Source of the DNA: Streptomyces sp. NRRL S-37
Lineage (GTDB): Bacteria > Actinomycetota > Actinomycetes > Streptomycetales > Streptomycetaceae
Direction: 5' to 3'
Assembly (NCBI RefSeq): GCF_000721605.1
Contig: NZ_JOIZ01000035.1
Location: forward strand, 1 to 40,145
DNA length: 40,145 bases
Below are positions 7,864-17,161 of the stretch, piece after piece; positions within the stretch are counted from its first letter, which is position 1; the number at the start of each line of letters is the position of its first letter. Both the position numbers and the translations under genes were made by a program. The notes under the pieces were generated by a model, which did no database searches, had not been told where the DNA came from, and worked only from the letters and a program-made list of their open reading frames with translations.

Positions 7864-10079
7864 TGGTCGGCGTCGTCCTTCTTGTCCTCGGAGCCTTCCT
7901 CGCCCTCGATCACGGGGATCAGGGAGAGCTTGCCGCGGGAGTCGATCTCGGCGATCTCGACCTGGACCTTCTGGCCCACACCGAGGACGTCCTCGACGTT
8001 CTCCACGCGCTTGCCGCCGGCCAGCTTGCGGATCTGCGAGATGTGCAGCAGACCGTCCTTGCCGGGCAGCAGGGAGACGAACGCGCCGAACGTGGTCGTC
8101 TTGACGACCGTGCCCAGGTAGCGCTCGCCGACCTCGGGCATCGTCGGGTTGGCGATGCCGTTGATCGTGGTGCGGGCGGCCTCGGCGGAGGGGCCGTCGG
8201 CGGCACCGATGTAGATCGTGCCGTCGTCCTCGATGGTGATCTCGGCGCCGGTGTCCTCCTGGATCTGGTTGATCATCTTGCCCTTGGGGCCGATGACCTC
8301 GCCGATCTTGTCGACCGGGATCTTCACGGTGATGATCCGCGGCGCGTTGGGGGACATCTCGTCCGGCGTGTCGATCGCTTCCATCATCACGTCGAGGATG
8401 TGGAGGCGGGCGTCACGGGCCTGCTTGAGGGCGGCGGCCAGGACGGAGGCCGGGATGCCGTCCAGCTTGGTGTCGAGCTGGAGGGCGGTCACGAACTCCT
8501 TGGTGCCGGCGACCTTGAAGTCCATGTCGCCGAAGGCGTCCTCCGCACCGAGGATGTCGGTGAGGGTGACGTAGTGCGTCTCGCCCTCGATCTCCTGGGA
8601 GATCAGGCCCATGGCGATACCGGCGACGGGGGCCTTCAGCGGCACACCGGCGTTCAGCAGCGACATGGTGGAGGCGCAGACGGAGCCCATGGACGTCGAG
8701 CCGTTGGAGCCGAGGGCCTCGGACACCTGGCGGATCGCGTAGGGGAACTCCTCGCGCGTCGGCAGCACCGGCACGAGCGCGCGCTCGGCGAGGGCGCCGT
8801 GGCCGATCTCGCGGCGCTTCGGGGAGCCGACGCGGCCGGTCTCACCGGTGGAGTACGGCGGGAAGTTGTAGTTGTGCATGTAGCGCTTGCGGGTCACCGG
8901 GGAGAGGGTGTCCAGCTGCTGCTCCATGCGGAGCATGTTGAGGGTGGTGACGCCCAGGATCTGGGTCTCGCCACGCTCGAACAGCGCCGAGCCGTGCACG
9001 CGCGGGATGGCCTCGACCTCGGCGGCCAGGGTGCGGATGTCGGTGACACCGCGGCCGTCGATGCGCTTCTTCTCCTTGATGACGCGCTCACGGACCAGGG
9101 ACTTGGTCAGCGAGCGGTACGCGGCGGAGATCTCCTTCTCGCGGCCCTCGAACTCCGGCAGGAGCTTCTCGGCGGCGAGCGCCTTGACGCGGTCCAGCTC
9201 GGCCTCGCGCTCCTGCTTGCCGGCGATGGTCAGCGCGGAGGCGAGCTCCGGCTTGACGGCGGCGGTGAGGGCCTCGAGGACGTCGTCCTGGTAGTCCAGG
9301 AAGATCGGGAACTCGCCGGTCGGCTTGGCCGCCTTGGCGGCGAGGTCGGCCTGGGCCCGGCAGAGCACCTTGATGAAGGGCTTCGCGGCCTCCAGACCGG
9401 CGGCGACGACCTCCTCGGTCGGCGCCTCGGCGCCGCCCTCGACCAGCTTGATGGTCTTCTCGGTGGCCTCGGCCTCGACCATCATGATCGCGACGTCGCC
9501 GTCCTCCAGGGTGCGGCCCGCGACGACCATGTCGAAGACGGCGTCCTCGAGCTCGGAGTGCGTCGGGAACGCCACCCACTGGCCGTTGATCAGCGCGACG
9601 CGGACGCCGCCGATCGGGCCGGAGAAGGGCAGGCCGGCCAGCTGGGTGGACGCGGAGGCGGCGTTGATCGCCACGACGTCGTAGAGGTGGTCGGGGTTGA
9701 GCGCCATGATGGTGGCGACGACCTGGATCTCGTTGCGCAGGCCCTTCTTGAAGGACGGGCGCAGCGGGCGGTCGATGAGGCGGCAGGTGAGGATGGCGTC
9801 CTCGGAGGGCCGGCCCTCGCGGCGGAAGAAGGACCCGGGGATGCGGCCCGCGGCGTACATCCGCTCCTCGACGTCCACCGTGAGGGGGAAGAAGTCGAGC
9901 TGGTCCTTGGGGTTCTTGGAGGCGGTGGTGGCCGACAGCACCATGGTGTCGTCGTCCAGGTAGGCCACGGCGGAGCCGGCGGCCTGGCGGGCCAGGCGGC
10001 CCGTCTCGAAGCGGATGGTGCGGGTGCCGAAGGAGCCGTTGTCGATGACGGCCTCGGCGTAGTGGGTCTCGTTCTCCAC
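7860..10079 (-). CDS. pnp: Polynucleotide phosphorylase
   Basis: Phosphorolytic 3'-5' exoribonuclease and RNA 3'-polymerase. In streptomycetes it also makes the 3' tails of RNA (earlier name guanosine pentaphosphate synthetase). 739 residues, full length. Two RNase PH-like halves are visible: the first has [16 protein letters not shown], the second [11 protein letters not shown] and [17 protein letters not shown] domain follows with [12 protein letters not shown] near 592, then an S1 domain ([20 protein letters not shown]) and an acidic tail. The GTG at 10079 is preceded by GGAGAAAA. Its mRNA comes from the rpsO promoter and possibly a separate intergenic promoter (10266-10295). It overlaps the M16 peptidase start. 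Confidence 0.97.
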   Translation of the reverse strand: MENETHYAEAVIDNGSFGTRTIRFETGRLARQAAGSAVAYLDDDTMVLSATTASKNPKDQLDFFPLTVDVEERMYAAGRIPGSFFRREGRPSEDAILTCRLIDRPLRPSFKKGLRNEIQVVATIMALNPDHLYDVVAINAASASTQLAGLPFSGPIGGVRVALINGQWVAFPTHSELEDAVFDMVVAGRTLEDGDVAIMMVEAEATEKTIKLVEGGAEAPTEEVVAAGLEAAKPFIKVLCRAQADLAAKAAKPTGEFPIFLDYQDDVLEALTAAVKPELASALTIAGKQEREAELDRVKALAAEKLLPEFEGREKEISAAYRSLTKSLVRERVIKEKKRIDGRGVTDIRTLAAEVEAIPRVHGSALFERGETQILGVTTLNMLRMEQQLDTLSPVTRKRYMHNYNFPPYSTGETGRVGSPKRREIGHGALAERALVPVLPTREEFPYAIRQVSEALGSNGSTSMGSVCASTMSLLNAGVPLKAPVAGIAMGLISQEIEGETHYVTLTDILGAEDAFGDMDFKVAGTKEFVTALQLDTKLDGIPASVLAAALKQARDARLHILDVMMEAIDTPDEMSPNAPRIITVKIPVDKIGEVIGPKGKMINQIQEDTGAEITIEDDGTIYIGAADGPSAEAARTTINGIANPTMPEVGERYLGTVVKTTTFGAFVSLLPGKDGLLHISQIRKLAGGKRVENVEDVLGVGQKVQVEIAEIDSRGKLSLIPVIEGEEGSEDKKDDADQ

Positions 10080-10175
10080 TAGCGTTTTCTCCGTTACTTT
10101 GTCGTCTTTACGTCCCGCTTCGCCCGTGTGGCGGGGGGACGGGGGCGGAGAAGCGCTCCACTGGTGCGGGCCGGT

Positions 10176-10210
10176 CTTCGATCGAAGCTCCCGGGATTCA
10201 CCCTCCCGGG
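10176..10210 (-). promoter_or_regulatory. Inverted repeats in pnp leader
   Basis: A 12-bp palindrome CTTCGATCGAAG (10176-10187) adjoins a 7-bp stem CCCGGGA/TCCCGGG (10190-10196 with 10204-10210, 7-base loop). Both lie 100-130 bases upstream of the pnp start and would be in its mRNA leader. Possible cleavage or control site; function inferred from position only. Confidence 0.4.
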
Positions 10211-10265
10211 GGCCACTACCGAGGACCGGCGGCGGCGAGGTGCGCTTCTCCTCGTGCGTCGTTCG

Positions 10266-10295
10266 TACCTATTGCGTTGTGCTACCACACTACAA
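10266..10295 (-). promoter_or_regulatory. Possible internal pnp promoter
   Basis: Minus-strand TTGTAG (10290-10295), 18-bp spacer, TAGGTA (10266-10271), in the rpsO-pnp intergenic region downstream of the hairpin. Streptomyces pnp is known to be transcribed both from rpsO and from its own intergenic promoter, so the position fits. Confidence 0.45.
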
Positions 10296-10297
10296 AG

Positions 10298-10316
10298 GTG
10301 CGGTGACAGTCCGCAC
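10298..10316 (-). promoter_or_regulatory. Small hairpin after rpsO
   Basis: 6-bp stem GTGCGG/CCGCAC (10298-10303 with 10311-10316), 7-base loop, just beyond the large rpsO-pnp hairpin and before the putative pnp promoter. Confidence 0.35.
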
Positions 10317-10324
10317 GTACAGCA

Positions 10325-10361
10325 AAGGGAGCGGCCCCCTTTCCCCGGGAACCGCTCCCTT
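10325..10361 (-). terminator. rpsO-pnp intergenic hairpin
   Basis: Perfect 10-bp stem AAGGGAGCGG/CCGCTCCCTT (10325-10334 with 10352-10361) with a 17-base loop, about 10 bases after the rpsO stop. In characterised Streptomyces rpsO-pnp operons a hairpin at this place is a partial terminator and an RNase III cleavage site. The assignment here is by position and structure. Confidence 0.75.
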
Positions 10362-10370
10362 CACGGCGTC

Positions 10371-10658
10371 TTACTTGGCGCCCGCCGCACCGCGGCGGAT
10401 GCCGAGGCGGTCGACCAGCGCGCGGAAGCGCTGGATGTCCTTCTTGGCGAGGTACTGCAGCAGCCGGCGGCGCTGACCGACCAGGATGAGCAGACCACGG
10501 CGGGAGTGGTGGTCGTGCTTGTGGGTCTTGAGGTGCTCCGTCAGGTCGGAGATCCGACGGGAGAGCAGAGCGACCTGGACCTCGGGGGAGCCGGTGTCAC
10601 CCTCCTTGGTACCGAACTCGGAGATGATCTGCTTCTTCACTGCGGCGTCGAGCGACAC
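10371..10658 (-). CDS. rpsO: 30S ribosomal protein S15
   Basis: Primary 16S rRNA-binding protein of the 30S platform. 95 residues, full length; it matches the family throughout ([20 protein letters not shown], then [20 protein letters not shown]). The start is GTG at 10658 with GAGGAG 7 bases upstream. It heads the rpsO-pnp-M16 transcription unit. The leader carries two hairpins, which may serve the S15 autoregulation known from several bacterial phyla. Confidence 0.97.
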   Translation of the reverse strand: MSLDAAVKKQIISEFGTKEGDTGSPEVQVALLSRRISDLTEHLKTHKHDHHSRRGLLILVGQRRRLLQYLAKKDIQRFRALVDRLGIRRGAAGAK

Positions 10659-10694
10659 GCGTACTCCTCATAGTCTGTGAGAGGCCACCGAGTG

Positions 10695-10779
10695 CCCCCG
10701 GTCTTCTTCTCGGGGGGTCTTCCATGACTCGGAAGGCAGGGATCCGCTGGGCGCGGCCTCCGGAGCGAGCCCGCTCCGG
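10695..10779 (-). promoter_or_regulatory. Structured rpsO leader
   Basis: Two hairpins lie upstream of rpsO. One is an 8-bp stem CCGGAGCG/CGCTCCGG (10760-10767 with 10772-10779, 4-base loop). The other is a 6-bp stem CCCCCG/CGGGGG (10695-10700 with 10711-10716) enclosing an AG-rich loop on the minus strand (AGAAGAAGAC). S15 often represses its own mRNA through such leaders. No direct resemblance to a specific S15 rRNA mimic was established. Confidence 0.45.
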
Positions 10780-10927
10780 GGGTGCGTACACATACGGCCG
10801 TCACTCAGCGTACCAGGCTGTAGCGGGGCCCTTTCCCCCGGTCCGCCGAACCGGCCGAGCCGGACGTCGCAGGCCACTAGGGTGAGCGCTCGGATCAGTT
10901 CACACGTCGGGAAGGGGTCGCTGCGGC

Positions 10928-11227
10928 ATGGCGGAGACGGCTGAGGAGATCAAGGCGCGCAAGGAGCGGGAGAGGGACGAGCTCTACGCCCTCGACATCT
11001 CCGGTGTCGAGTGGCACAGCGCGCCGGGCACCGAGGAGCACGAGGAGCGGGTCGAGATCGCGTACCTTCCCGGCGGTGCCGTGGCCATGCGGTCCTCGCT
11101 CGACCCGGACACGGTGCTGCGGTACACGGAGGCGGAGTGGCGGGCCTTCGTGCTGGGGGCGCGGGACGGCGAGTTCGACCTGGAGCCGGCGCCGGACGAC
11201 GGAGGGCCCACCGCGGCCTCCGAGTGA
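10928..11227 (+). CDS. DUF397-like small protein
   Basis: 99 residues. The core WHSAPG...RVEIAYLPGGAVAMRSSLDP ending in TEAEWRAFVLGARDGEFD follows the DUF397 pattern (W-S, VEVA, V-RDS, EWxAFVxGxxxGEFD). DUF397 proteins are small actinobacterial proteins, often found beside XRE-family regulators. Here there is no XRE partner, and the N-terminus carries an extra charged helix (EEIKARKERERDELYALD). ATG at 10928 follows GGAAGGGG. Function unknown. Divergent from rpsO and followed by a strong hairpin. Confidence 0.8.
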   Translation: MAETAEEIKARKERERDELYALDISGVEWHSAPGTEEHEERVEIAYLPGGAVAMRSSLDPDTVLRYTEAEWRAFVLGARDGEFDLEPAPDDGGPTAASE

Positions 11228-11240
11228 TGTGGAGATGTGG

Positions 11241-11272
11241 CAACGGGCGGTACGCGTGCGTGCCGCCCGTTG
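11241..11272 (+). terminator. Terminator after DUF397 gene
   Basis: Perfect 10-bp stem CAACGGGCGG/CCGCCCGTTG (11241-11250 with 11263-11272), 12-base loop, 13 bases after the stop codon. A third CAACGGGCG copy follows at about 11283. Confidence 0.8.
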
Positions 11273-11365
11273 GCCTGTGCGTCAACGGGCGTATGTCCGG
11301 GGCGGGTTGATGATGTCATGCGCGTGATGGACCGAGTGGTCGGCCTGTTGACCGTTGCATGAGTG

Positions 11366-11394
11366 TTGAGCGAGTTTGCCCACTTAAGTAGCTA
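11366..11394 (+). promoter_or_regulatory. Promoter of EspI-like gene
   Basis: TTGAGC (11366-11371), 17-bp spacer, TAGCTA (11389-11394), in an AT-richer patch. Reasonable match to the vegetative HrdB consensus; it gives a leader of about 200 bases. Confidence 0.5.
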
Positions 11395-11599
11395 AATCTG
11401 TACGGCTCTTGCCCGTGAGACGTGGGGCGGAGCAACCCGTGCCGAGGGGTGGGCGGGGCTGACGGGGTGGGGCTACTGGTGATTAGGCTGGTACCCGGCG
11501 CGACGCCAGAACCCGCGAACCGGGCCCCGGCGTCCTACGGGGAGGGCACATGGTCGCCCCCAGCACGCACGAGGGTGCTCGACCACACCAGGAGGAACT

Positions 11600-14500
11600 G
11601 TGAGCAGCGATCGGGACGGGACGCGCGGGGGCTGGGCGACACCCGGCGATGACCAGCCCGACGCGGAGTCCGCCATCGAGACGACGGGCGAGTTCACCAT
11701 CGACTACGCGCCGCCGGCCTGGTACACGCAGAACGCTTCGGGGAGTTCGGAGTCGGGGGCGTCGTCCGCCCCGTCGCCCTCCGGTTCCTCGCCCGCTGCT
11801 CCGGCTCCCTCCCCTCATGCGCCCGTTCCGCCGCTGCCGGGGCTGACTCCGCCGCCGCACGCGGTGGGGGCGGCGGGGCCGTCGGCCCTTCCGGCGCAGC
11901 CGCCCGCGCCCGCGCCGGGGGCACCCTTCACTCCGCCCGCGCCCGCACCCGCACCGGGCGCCCCGTTCACGCCTCCGGCGCCCGCGCCCGCCGCGCCGTT
12001 CACGCCGCCCGTGCCGCCGTCCGGGGGGCCGGTGGCCGTGCCGAGGCTTCCGGTGGGGAGCGGGTTCGAGCCGCAGCGGCCGGAAGCGGAGAAGGAGTCC
12101 GAGGAGTCGGGGGCGGCTTCCCCTTCGGCCGTGCCGGACATCCCGGTCGGTGGGTTCCAGGCCGGCAACGGTGATCTGGAGAGCGGTGCGACGATCCGCT
12201 TCTCCGCCTCCGCGCTGACGCGGGAGATCGCGGAGCGCGAGGCGGAGGCCGAGGCGGACGCGAAGGACGAGGCCGGGGCCCGGACGGGCACGGAGGACGA
12301 GAACGAGGCCGGGACCGGGACCGGGACCGGGACCGGGACCGGGACCGGGACCGGGAGCGGCACAGAGGATGAGGACGAGGCCGGGGCCGAGGCGCGGCTG
12401 GAGCCGTCCGCCGGTGAGGACGGGACCGACGACGGCGCCGGGAGCACCGCGGAGGTGTCCGGCACCGCGGTGAGCCCGTCGGACGCCGGCGAGGCCGAGG
12501 CGGCGTCCGGTACGTCCGACGAGCGTGAAGCCGGCGAGGTCTCCGACTCGGAGGACGTCGCACCTGAGGACGCCGAGTCCCCGGTGACCGACGGGGAGGA
12601 CGACGCCGCGCCGGCGGAGCCGGAGGCCGAGCCCGAGGACGCGGTGCCCGCCGAGGACGTGCCGGTGACGGACGAGCCGACGGCCGTCGAGCCCGAGGAC
12701 GCCGAGCCGGTGAACGACGCGGTGCCCGCCGACGCGGCTCCCGCGAAGGCCCCTGAGGACAGCACGCCTCAGGATGCCGTCCCGGCCACGCCCGACGCCC
12801 CGCCCGCCTGGACTCTCCCGGCGCCGCAGGACGCGCCCCCGGCGCCGTCGGCGTACCCCGCCGCCCCGGCACCGGCCGGCCAGTGGCCCGCGCAGCCGCA
12901 GCAGGCGCCCGCCCAGCCGGCGGGCGCGCAGCCTCAGCCCGCGGCAGCGCAGGACCAGCCGGCCGTCCCTGCCCAGCAGCCGCCGTTCCAGCCTCAGGCG
13001 CCGCAGCCCGCGCCCGCCGCCTGGAACCCGCCGGCCGCCGCCCCGCAGGCGGGGTACGGCTTCCCCCAGCCGGGTGCCGCCCCGACGCCCCCGGCCCAGC
13101 CCGCCGGCGCCCCCGGTGGGGCGAGCCCACAGGCCGGGTACGGCTTCCCGCAGCCCGGCACCCCGCCCACCTCGGCACCCGACACCCCCGCCGGCTACGG
13201 CTTCCCCCAGCCGGGCGCGGCTCCCACTCCCCCGGCCCAGCCCGTCGGCTACGGCTTCCCGCCCGCCGGTGCCCCCGGTCCGGCGACCCCTCAGCCCGAG
13301 GCCGCCCTCGCATCCAGCCCACAGGCCGACTACGGCCTCCCCCAGCCCGGCACGGCAGTCCCGCAGCAGCCCGGCACTCCGCCCGCCCCGGCGCCGGGCA
13401 CCCCGGCCGGCTACGGCTTCCCGCAGCCGGGCGCCGCCCCGACGCCGGCTCCGCAGCCCGGCGCGGCGGCCCCGCAGCCCCCTGCGCAGCCCGGCACCCC
13501 GGCGCCCGACGCCCCCGCCGGCTACGGCTTCCCCCAGCCGGGCGCCGCCCCCACTCCTCCGGCCCAGCCCGCCGGCTACGGCTTCCCGCCCGCCGGTGCC
13601 CCCGGCGCGGCGGCTCCCCAGCCCCCGGCGCAGCAGCCCGGGAGTGCTCCCGCTCCCGGCGCGCACGCCGGTTACGGCCTCCCTCAGCCCGGCACGGCGG
13701 TTCCGCAGCAGCCCTTCGGGCAGCCCCAGCCCGGCACCCCGCCCGGGCCCGGCCCTCAGGCCGGTCACGGCTTCCCCCAGCAGCCGCCCGTCGATCCGCG
13801 TACCGGGGCCGCCTGGCCGCAGCCCGTCCAGCACGACCAGCGGCAGCCGACCAATCCCGGTGCGGCGCCCCTCGGTTACACCGCCGCCGTGGAGCTGTCC
13901 TCGGACCGGCTGCTCAACAGCAAGAAGCAGAAGGCGAAGAGCAGCCGTCCCGCGGCCGGCGGTTCGCGTTTCAAGCTGGGCGGGAAGAAGGAGGAGGCCG
14001 AGCGGCAGCGGAAGCTGGAGCTGATCCGTACGCCGGTGCTGTCCTGCTACCGCATCGCCGTCATCAGCCTCAAGGGCGGCGTCGGCAAGACGACCACGAC
14101 CACCGCCCTGGGCGCCACCCTCGCCACCGAGCGGCAGGACAAGATCCTCGCGATCGACGCCAACCCGGACGCCGGTACGCTCGGCCGCCGGGTGCGGCGC
14201 GAGACCGGGGCCACCATCCGCGACCTCGTCCAGGCGATCCCGTATCTCAACTCGTACATGGACATCCGGCGGTTCACCTCCCAGGCGCCGTCCGGTCTGG
14301 AGATCATCGCCAACGACGTCGACCCGGCCGTGTCCACGACGTTCAACGACGAGGACTACCGGCGCGCGATCGACGTGCTCGGCAAGCAGTACCCGGTCAT
14401 CCTCACCGACTCCGGTACGGGTCTGCTCTACAGCGCCATGCGCGGCGTGCTGGACCTCGCCGACCAGCTCATCATCATCTCCACGCCGTCCGTGGACGGT

Positions 14501-15028
14501 GCGAGCAGTGCCAGTACGACGCTGGACTGGCTGTCCGCGCACGGGTACGCGGACCTCGTCTCGCGGTCCCTCACCGTGATCTCCGGGGTGCGCGAGACCG
14601 GCAAGATGATCAAGGTCGACGACATCGTGGCGCACTTCCGGACCCGGTGCCGGGGCGTGCTCGTCGTGCCGTTCGACGAGCATCTGGCCGCGGGTGCGGA
14701 GGTCGACCTCGACATGATGCGGCCGAAGGTGCGGGAGGCCTACTTCAACCTCGCGGCGCTGGTCGCCGAGGACTTCGTACGGCATCAGCAGTCGCACGGT
14801 CTGTGGACCTCCGACGGCAACCCGCCGCCGGTCGCCGCCCCGCCGCTGCCGGGCCAACCCGTTCCGGGCCAGCCCTTCCCCGGCCAGCCCATGCCCGGTC
14901 AGGCCGTCCCCGGTCAGCCGGGCCCGTACCCCCAGCAGCCGCAGCCCGGACAGCCCCCGGCCCAGCCCGGCCACCCGTACCCGCAGGTCCCGGGCCGGCC
15001 CTATCCCCCTCACCCCGGCCCGCAGTAA
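11600..15028 (+). CDS. EspI-like MinD/ParA ATPase, Pro-rich
   Basis: 1142 residues. Residues 1 to about 770 are low-complexity and probably disordered: Pro/Ala-rich blocks, a Gly-Thr run (about 237-253), an acidic Glu/Asp/Ala block to about 395, then ten [11 protein letters not shown] repeats. A basic patch ([11 protein letters not shown]) leads into a MinD/ParA-type ATPase at about 815-1065 with deviant Walker [10 protein letters not shown] (Lys825, Lys830) and switch [16 protein letters not shown] Pro/Gly tail with PGQP repeats ends the protein. This layout matches EspI (Rv3876 type), an ATPase linked to ESX/type VII secretion, and the homologue at the edge of the S. coelicolor esx cluster. 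No other esx gene is present here, so its partner is unclear. Start GTG with AGGAGGA 3 bases upstream. Confidence 0.88.
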   Translation: MSSDRDGTRGGWATPGDDQPDAESAIETTGEFTIDYAPPAWYTQNASGSSESGASSAPSPSGSSPAAPAPSPHAPVPPLPGLTPPPHAVGAAGPSALPAQPPAPAPGAPFTPPAPAPAPGAPFTPPAPAPAAPFTPPVPPSGGPVAVPRLPVGSGFEPQRPEAEKESEESGAASPSAVPDIPVGGFQAGNGDLESGATIRFSASALTREIAEREAEAEADAKDEAGARTGTEDENEAGTGTGTGTGTGTGTGSGTEDEDEAGAEARLEPSAGEDGTDDGAGSTAEVSGTAVSPSDAGEAEAASGTSDEREAGEVSDSEDVAPEDAESPVTDGEDDAAPAEPEAEPEDAVPAEDVPVTDEPTAVEPEDAEPVNDAVPADAAPAKAPEDSTPQDAVPATPDAPPAWTLPAPQDAPPAPSAYPAAPAPAGQWPAQPQQAPAQPAGAQPQPAAAQDQPAVPAQQPPFQPQAPQPAPAAWNPPAAAPQAGYGFPQPGAAPTPPAQPAGAPGGASPQAGYGFPQPGTPPTSAPDTPAGYGFPQPGAAPTPPAQPVGYGFPPAGAPGPATPQPEAALASSPQADYGLPQPGTAVPQQPGTPPAPAPGTPAGYGFPQPGAAPTPAPQPGAAAPQPPAQPGTPAPDAPAGYGFPQPGAAPTPPAQPAGYGFPPAGAPGAAAPQPPAQQPGSAPAPGAHAGYGLPQPGTAVPQQPFGQPQPGTPPGPGPQAGHGFPQQPPVDPRTGAAWPQPVQHDQRQPTNPGAAPLGYTAAVELSSDRLLNSKKQKAKSSRPAAGGSRFKLGGKKEEAERQRKLELIRTPVLSCYRIAVISLKGGVGKTTTTTALGATLATERQDKILAIDANPDAGTLGRRVRRETGATIRDLVQAIPYLNSYMDIRRFTSQAPSGLEIIANDVDPAVSTTFNDEDYRRAIDVLGKQYPVILTDSGTGLLYSAMRGVLDLADQLIIISTPSVDGASSASTTLDWLSAHGYADLVSRSLTVISGVRETGKMIKVDDIVAHFRTRCRGVLVVPFDEHLAAGAEVDLDMMRPKVREAYFNLAALVAEDFVRHQQSHGLWTSDGNPPPVAAPPLPGQPVPGQPFPGQPMPGQAVPGQPGPYPQQPQPGQPPAQPGHPYPQVPGRPYPPHPGPQ
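12311..12358 (+). repeat. Hexamer tandem repeat GGGACC
   Basis: Seven perfect GGGACC copies and one GGGAGC, in frame, coding for alternating Gly-Thr in the EspI-like ATPase. Unit changes are multiples of two codons, so copy number can vary by slippage without breaking the frame. Confidence 0.95.
13051..13786 (+). repeat. Ten [11 protein letters not shown] coding repeats
   Basis: Ten copies of a [12 protein letters not shown] motif (variants [20 protein letters not shown]) separated by Pro/Ala/Gln spacers. A larger block containing [18 protein letters not shown] and [14 protein letters not shown] occurs twice, with the second starting 109 codons after the first (about 13181 and 13508). This indicates segmental duplication inside the gene. 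Confidence 0.9.
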
Positions 15029-15080
15029 GGCCCCGCACCCGAGCGGCCCCTTTCGAGGGGCCGCTTTCGCGTGCGGGGCC
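15029..15080 (+). terminator. Terminator of EspI-like gene
   Basis: Nested hairpin directly after the stop codon: outer stem GGCCCCGCAC/GTGCGGGGCC (15029-15038 with 15071-15080), inner stem GCGGCCCC/GGGGCCGC (15043-15050 with 15057-15064). Confidence 0.9.
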
Positions 15081-15189
15081 GAAATCCGCCGTCAGGCCCT
15101 GGCCAGCAGCGCGTCACCGGTCTCTACCAATGAGCGCGCCACGTACATCAACTCGTTGTTTTCGCAGGCCACATGGGGTGTCTGCGCCG

Positions 15190-15218
15190 TTGACGCCCGC
15201 CATGGTCGCTGATAGACA
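15190..15218 (+). promoter_or_regulatory. Promoter of peptide ABC operon
   Basis: TTGACG (15190-15195), 17-bp spacer, TAGACA (15213-15218). One of the best consensus matches in the window. It lies 64 bases before the first gene of the importer operon and just after the EspI-like terminator. Confidence 0.65.
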
Positions 15219-15281
15219 CACTCATCACTCATCTGATCAACCCGCCCTTCCTGTGCGAGCGATGACGCGAGGTCAGCGACC

Positions 15282-17144
15282 ATGGAAACGAACGATCAGT
15301 ACGGCGGTCACCACCGCACCCCGGGCCGCACCCGGCTCGTCATGGCGGCCGGCGCCGCCGCGCTCACCCTCAGCGCCGGACTCGCCACCCCGCTCAACCC
15401 GGCCCCGGACCAGGCGCGGGCGGCCGGTGACGGCACCAAGGTGCTGACCGTCGCGGTGGCGCAGAGCGTCGACTCGCTCAGCCCGTTCCTGGCGGTACGG
15501 CTGCTCAGTACGAGCATCCACCGGCTCACCTACGAGTACCTGACGAACTACGACCCCGAGGACAACCACGTCATCCCCGGCCTGGCCACCAAGTGGGAGT
15601 CGTCGCCGGACAAGCTGACCTGGACGTACACCATCCGCTCGGACTCCGCCTGGTCGGACGGGAAGCAGGCCACCGCCGAGGACGCGGCCTGGACGTTCAA
15701 CACGATGATGAAGGACCCCGGCGCGGCCACCGCGAACGGCAGCTACGTCGCCAACTTCGAGAAGGTGACCGCGCCGAGCCCCACCGAGCTGGTCATCGAG
15801 CTGAAGAAGCCGCAGGCCACGATGACGGCGCTGGACGTGCCGATCGTGCCCAAGCACGTGTGGGAGAAGGTCGACGACTACGCGAAGTTCAACAACGACA
15901 AGGACTTCCCCGTCGTCGGCAACGGGCCGTTCGTCCTCACCGACTACAAGCCGGACAGCTATGTGCGGCTGAAGGCCAACAAGGACTTCTGGCGCGGGTC
16001 GCCCAAGTTCGACGAGCTGGTCTTCCGCTACTACAAGGACCAGGACGCCGCGGTGTCGGCGCTGCGCAAGGGCGAGGTGTCGTTCGTCGCCGGGTCGCCG
16101 TCCCTGACGCCGGCCCAGACCGAGGCGCTGAGGAGCGAGAAGAACATCCGGGTCAACGACGCGCCGGGGCGCCGCTTCTACGCGCTGGCCACCAACCCGG
16201 GCGCCAGGACGAAGACCGGCGAGAAGATGGGTGACGGACACCCCTCGCTGCTCGACCAGCGGGTGCGCAACGCGCTGTTCATGGCGGTGGACCGGAAGAC
16301 CATCATCGACAAGGTGTTCCAGGGGCACGCCGTGGAGGGCGCCGGCTACATACCGCCACGCTTCTCGCAGTACTACTGGGAGCCGTCGGCCGGCCAGGAG
16401 CTGGCGTACGACCCGGCGGAGGCGGCCCGGCTGCTCGACCGGGCCGGCTACCGGAAGAACGGTGACGGCAAGCGGGTCGGCAAGGACGGCAAGCCGCTCG
16501 ACTACCGCGTGCTGTGCCACGCCACCGACCCGAACGACAAGGCGGTCGGCCAGTACCTCGAGGAGTGGTGGGGCGACCTCGGTATCGGGGTGACGCTCAA
16601 CTGCCTGGACAACGTGACCGATCCCTGGCTCGCCGGTGAGTACGACCTCGCCTTCGACGGCTGGTCGGTCAACCCGGACCCCGACTTCGTGCTGTCCATC
16701 CACACCTGCGCGGCGCTCCCGGCGACCCCGGAGGAGACCGGCGCGACCGACAACTTCATCTGCGACAAGACGTACGACGAGCTGTACGCGCGGCAGCTCG
16801 CCGAGTACGACGCCGGCAAGCGGGCGGACATCGTCAAGCAGATGGAGTCGCGGCTGTACGACCTCGGGTACATGAACGTCATGGCGTATCCGAACGCGGT
16901 CGAGGCGTACCGCACGGACCAGATCGAGTCGATCACCACCATGCCGGCGAAGGCGGGCAACATCTACGGCCAGGACGGCTACTGGAGCTGGTGGTCGGCG
17001 GTGCCGGCGGACTCCGGTGACGGAGGCGGTGACGCGTCGTCGACGGGCGTGGTGGTCGGGATCGTCGCGGGTGTCGTCGTCCTCGCGGGGCTGGGGGTCT
17101 TCGCGGCGATGCGGCGACGGACCACGGCCGAGGACCGCGAGTAG
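15282..17144 (+). CDS. Peptide ABC substrate-binding protein, anchored
   Basis: Solute-binding component (SBP family 5, oligopeptide/dipeptide type) of an ABC importer; extracytoplasmic. 620 residues. An N-terminal signal-like segment (RTRLVMAAGAAALTLSAGLA, about 16-35) ends near ARA-AGDG. The binding domain shows family marks such as VDSLSPF, WSDGKQATAEDAAWTF and NGPFVLTDYKPDSYV. Unlike most Gram-positive family members it has no lipobox cysteine. Instead a Ser/Gly linker leads to a C-terminal transmembrane segment (VVVGIVAGVVVLAGLGVFAA) and MRRR, so it is probably tethered by its C-terminus. First gene of a five-gene operon; the next ATG is 17 bases after its stop. Substrate is probably peptide-like, but not provable from sequence. 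Confidence 0.92.
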   Translation: METNDQYGGHHRTPGRTRLVMAAGAAALTLSAGLATPLNPAPDQARAAGDGTKVLTVAVAQSVDSLSPFLAVRLLSTSIHRLTYEYLTNYDPEDNHVIPGLATKWESSPDKLTWTYTIRSDSAWSDGKQATAEDAAWTFNTMMKDPGAATANGSYVANFEKVTAPSPTELVIELKKPQATMTALDVPIVPKHVWEKVDDYAKFNNDKDFPVVGNGPFVLTDYKPDSYVRLKANKDFWRGSPKFDELVFRYYKDQDAAVSALRKGEVSFVAGSPSLTPAQTEALRSEKNIRVNDAPGRRFYALATNPGARTKTGEKMGDGHPSLLDQRVRNALFMAVDRKTIIDKVFQGHAVEGAGYIPPRFSQYYWEPSAGQELAYDPAEAARLLDRAGYRKNGDGKRVGKDGKPLDYRVLCHATDPNDKAVGQYLEEWWGDLGIGVTLNCLDNVTDPWLAGEYDLAFDGWSVNPDPDFVLSIHTCAALPATPEETGATDNFICDKTYDELYARQLAEYDAGKRADIVKQMESRLYDLGYMNVMAYPNAVEAYRTDQIESITTMPAKAGNIYGQDGYWSWWSAVPADSGDGGGDASSTGVVVGIVAGVVVLAGLGVFAAMRRRTTAEDRE

Positions 17145-17161
17145 GCGGCGGACGGACACCC

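Larger units (their letters stand above)
11228..11599 (+). other. Non-coding stretch before EspI-like gene
   Basis: 372 bases without a credible gene. It holds the DUF397 gene terminator (11241-11272), a promoter (11366-11394) and a roughly 200-base leader to the GTG at 11600, which is preceded by AGGAGGA. The part around 11310-11400 is visibly more AT-rich than its surroundings. Confidence 0.6.

Noticed and set aside
10898..10903. GTTCAC near the DUF397 start as part of the GTGAAC site family
   Set aside because: A single hexamer with no spaced partner; expected by chance.
12311..12358. CRISPR-like repeat
   Set aside because: The units are contiguous 6-mers in a coding frame with no spacers.
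11483..15013. Minus-strand 1176-codon frame opposite the EspI-like gene
   Set aside because: Arg/Gly-rich antisense shadow; the plus strand has the Walker motifs, ribosome-binding site and terminator.
15092..15283. Small minus-strand ORF between the EspI-like gene and the ABC operon
   Set aside because: It covers the ABC operon promoter, has no ribosome-binding site and no family resemblance.
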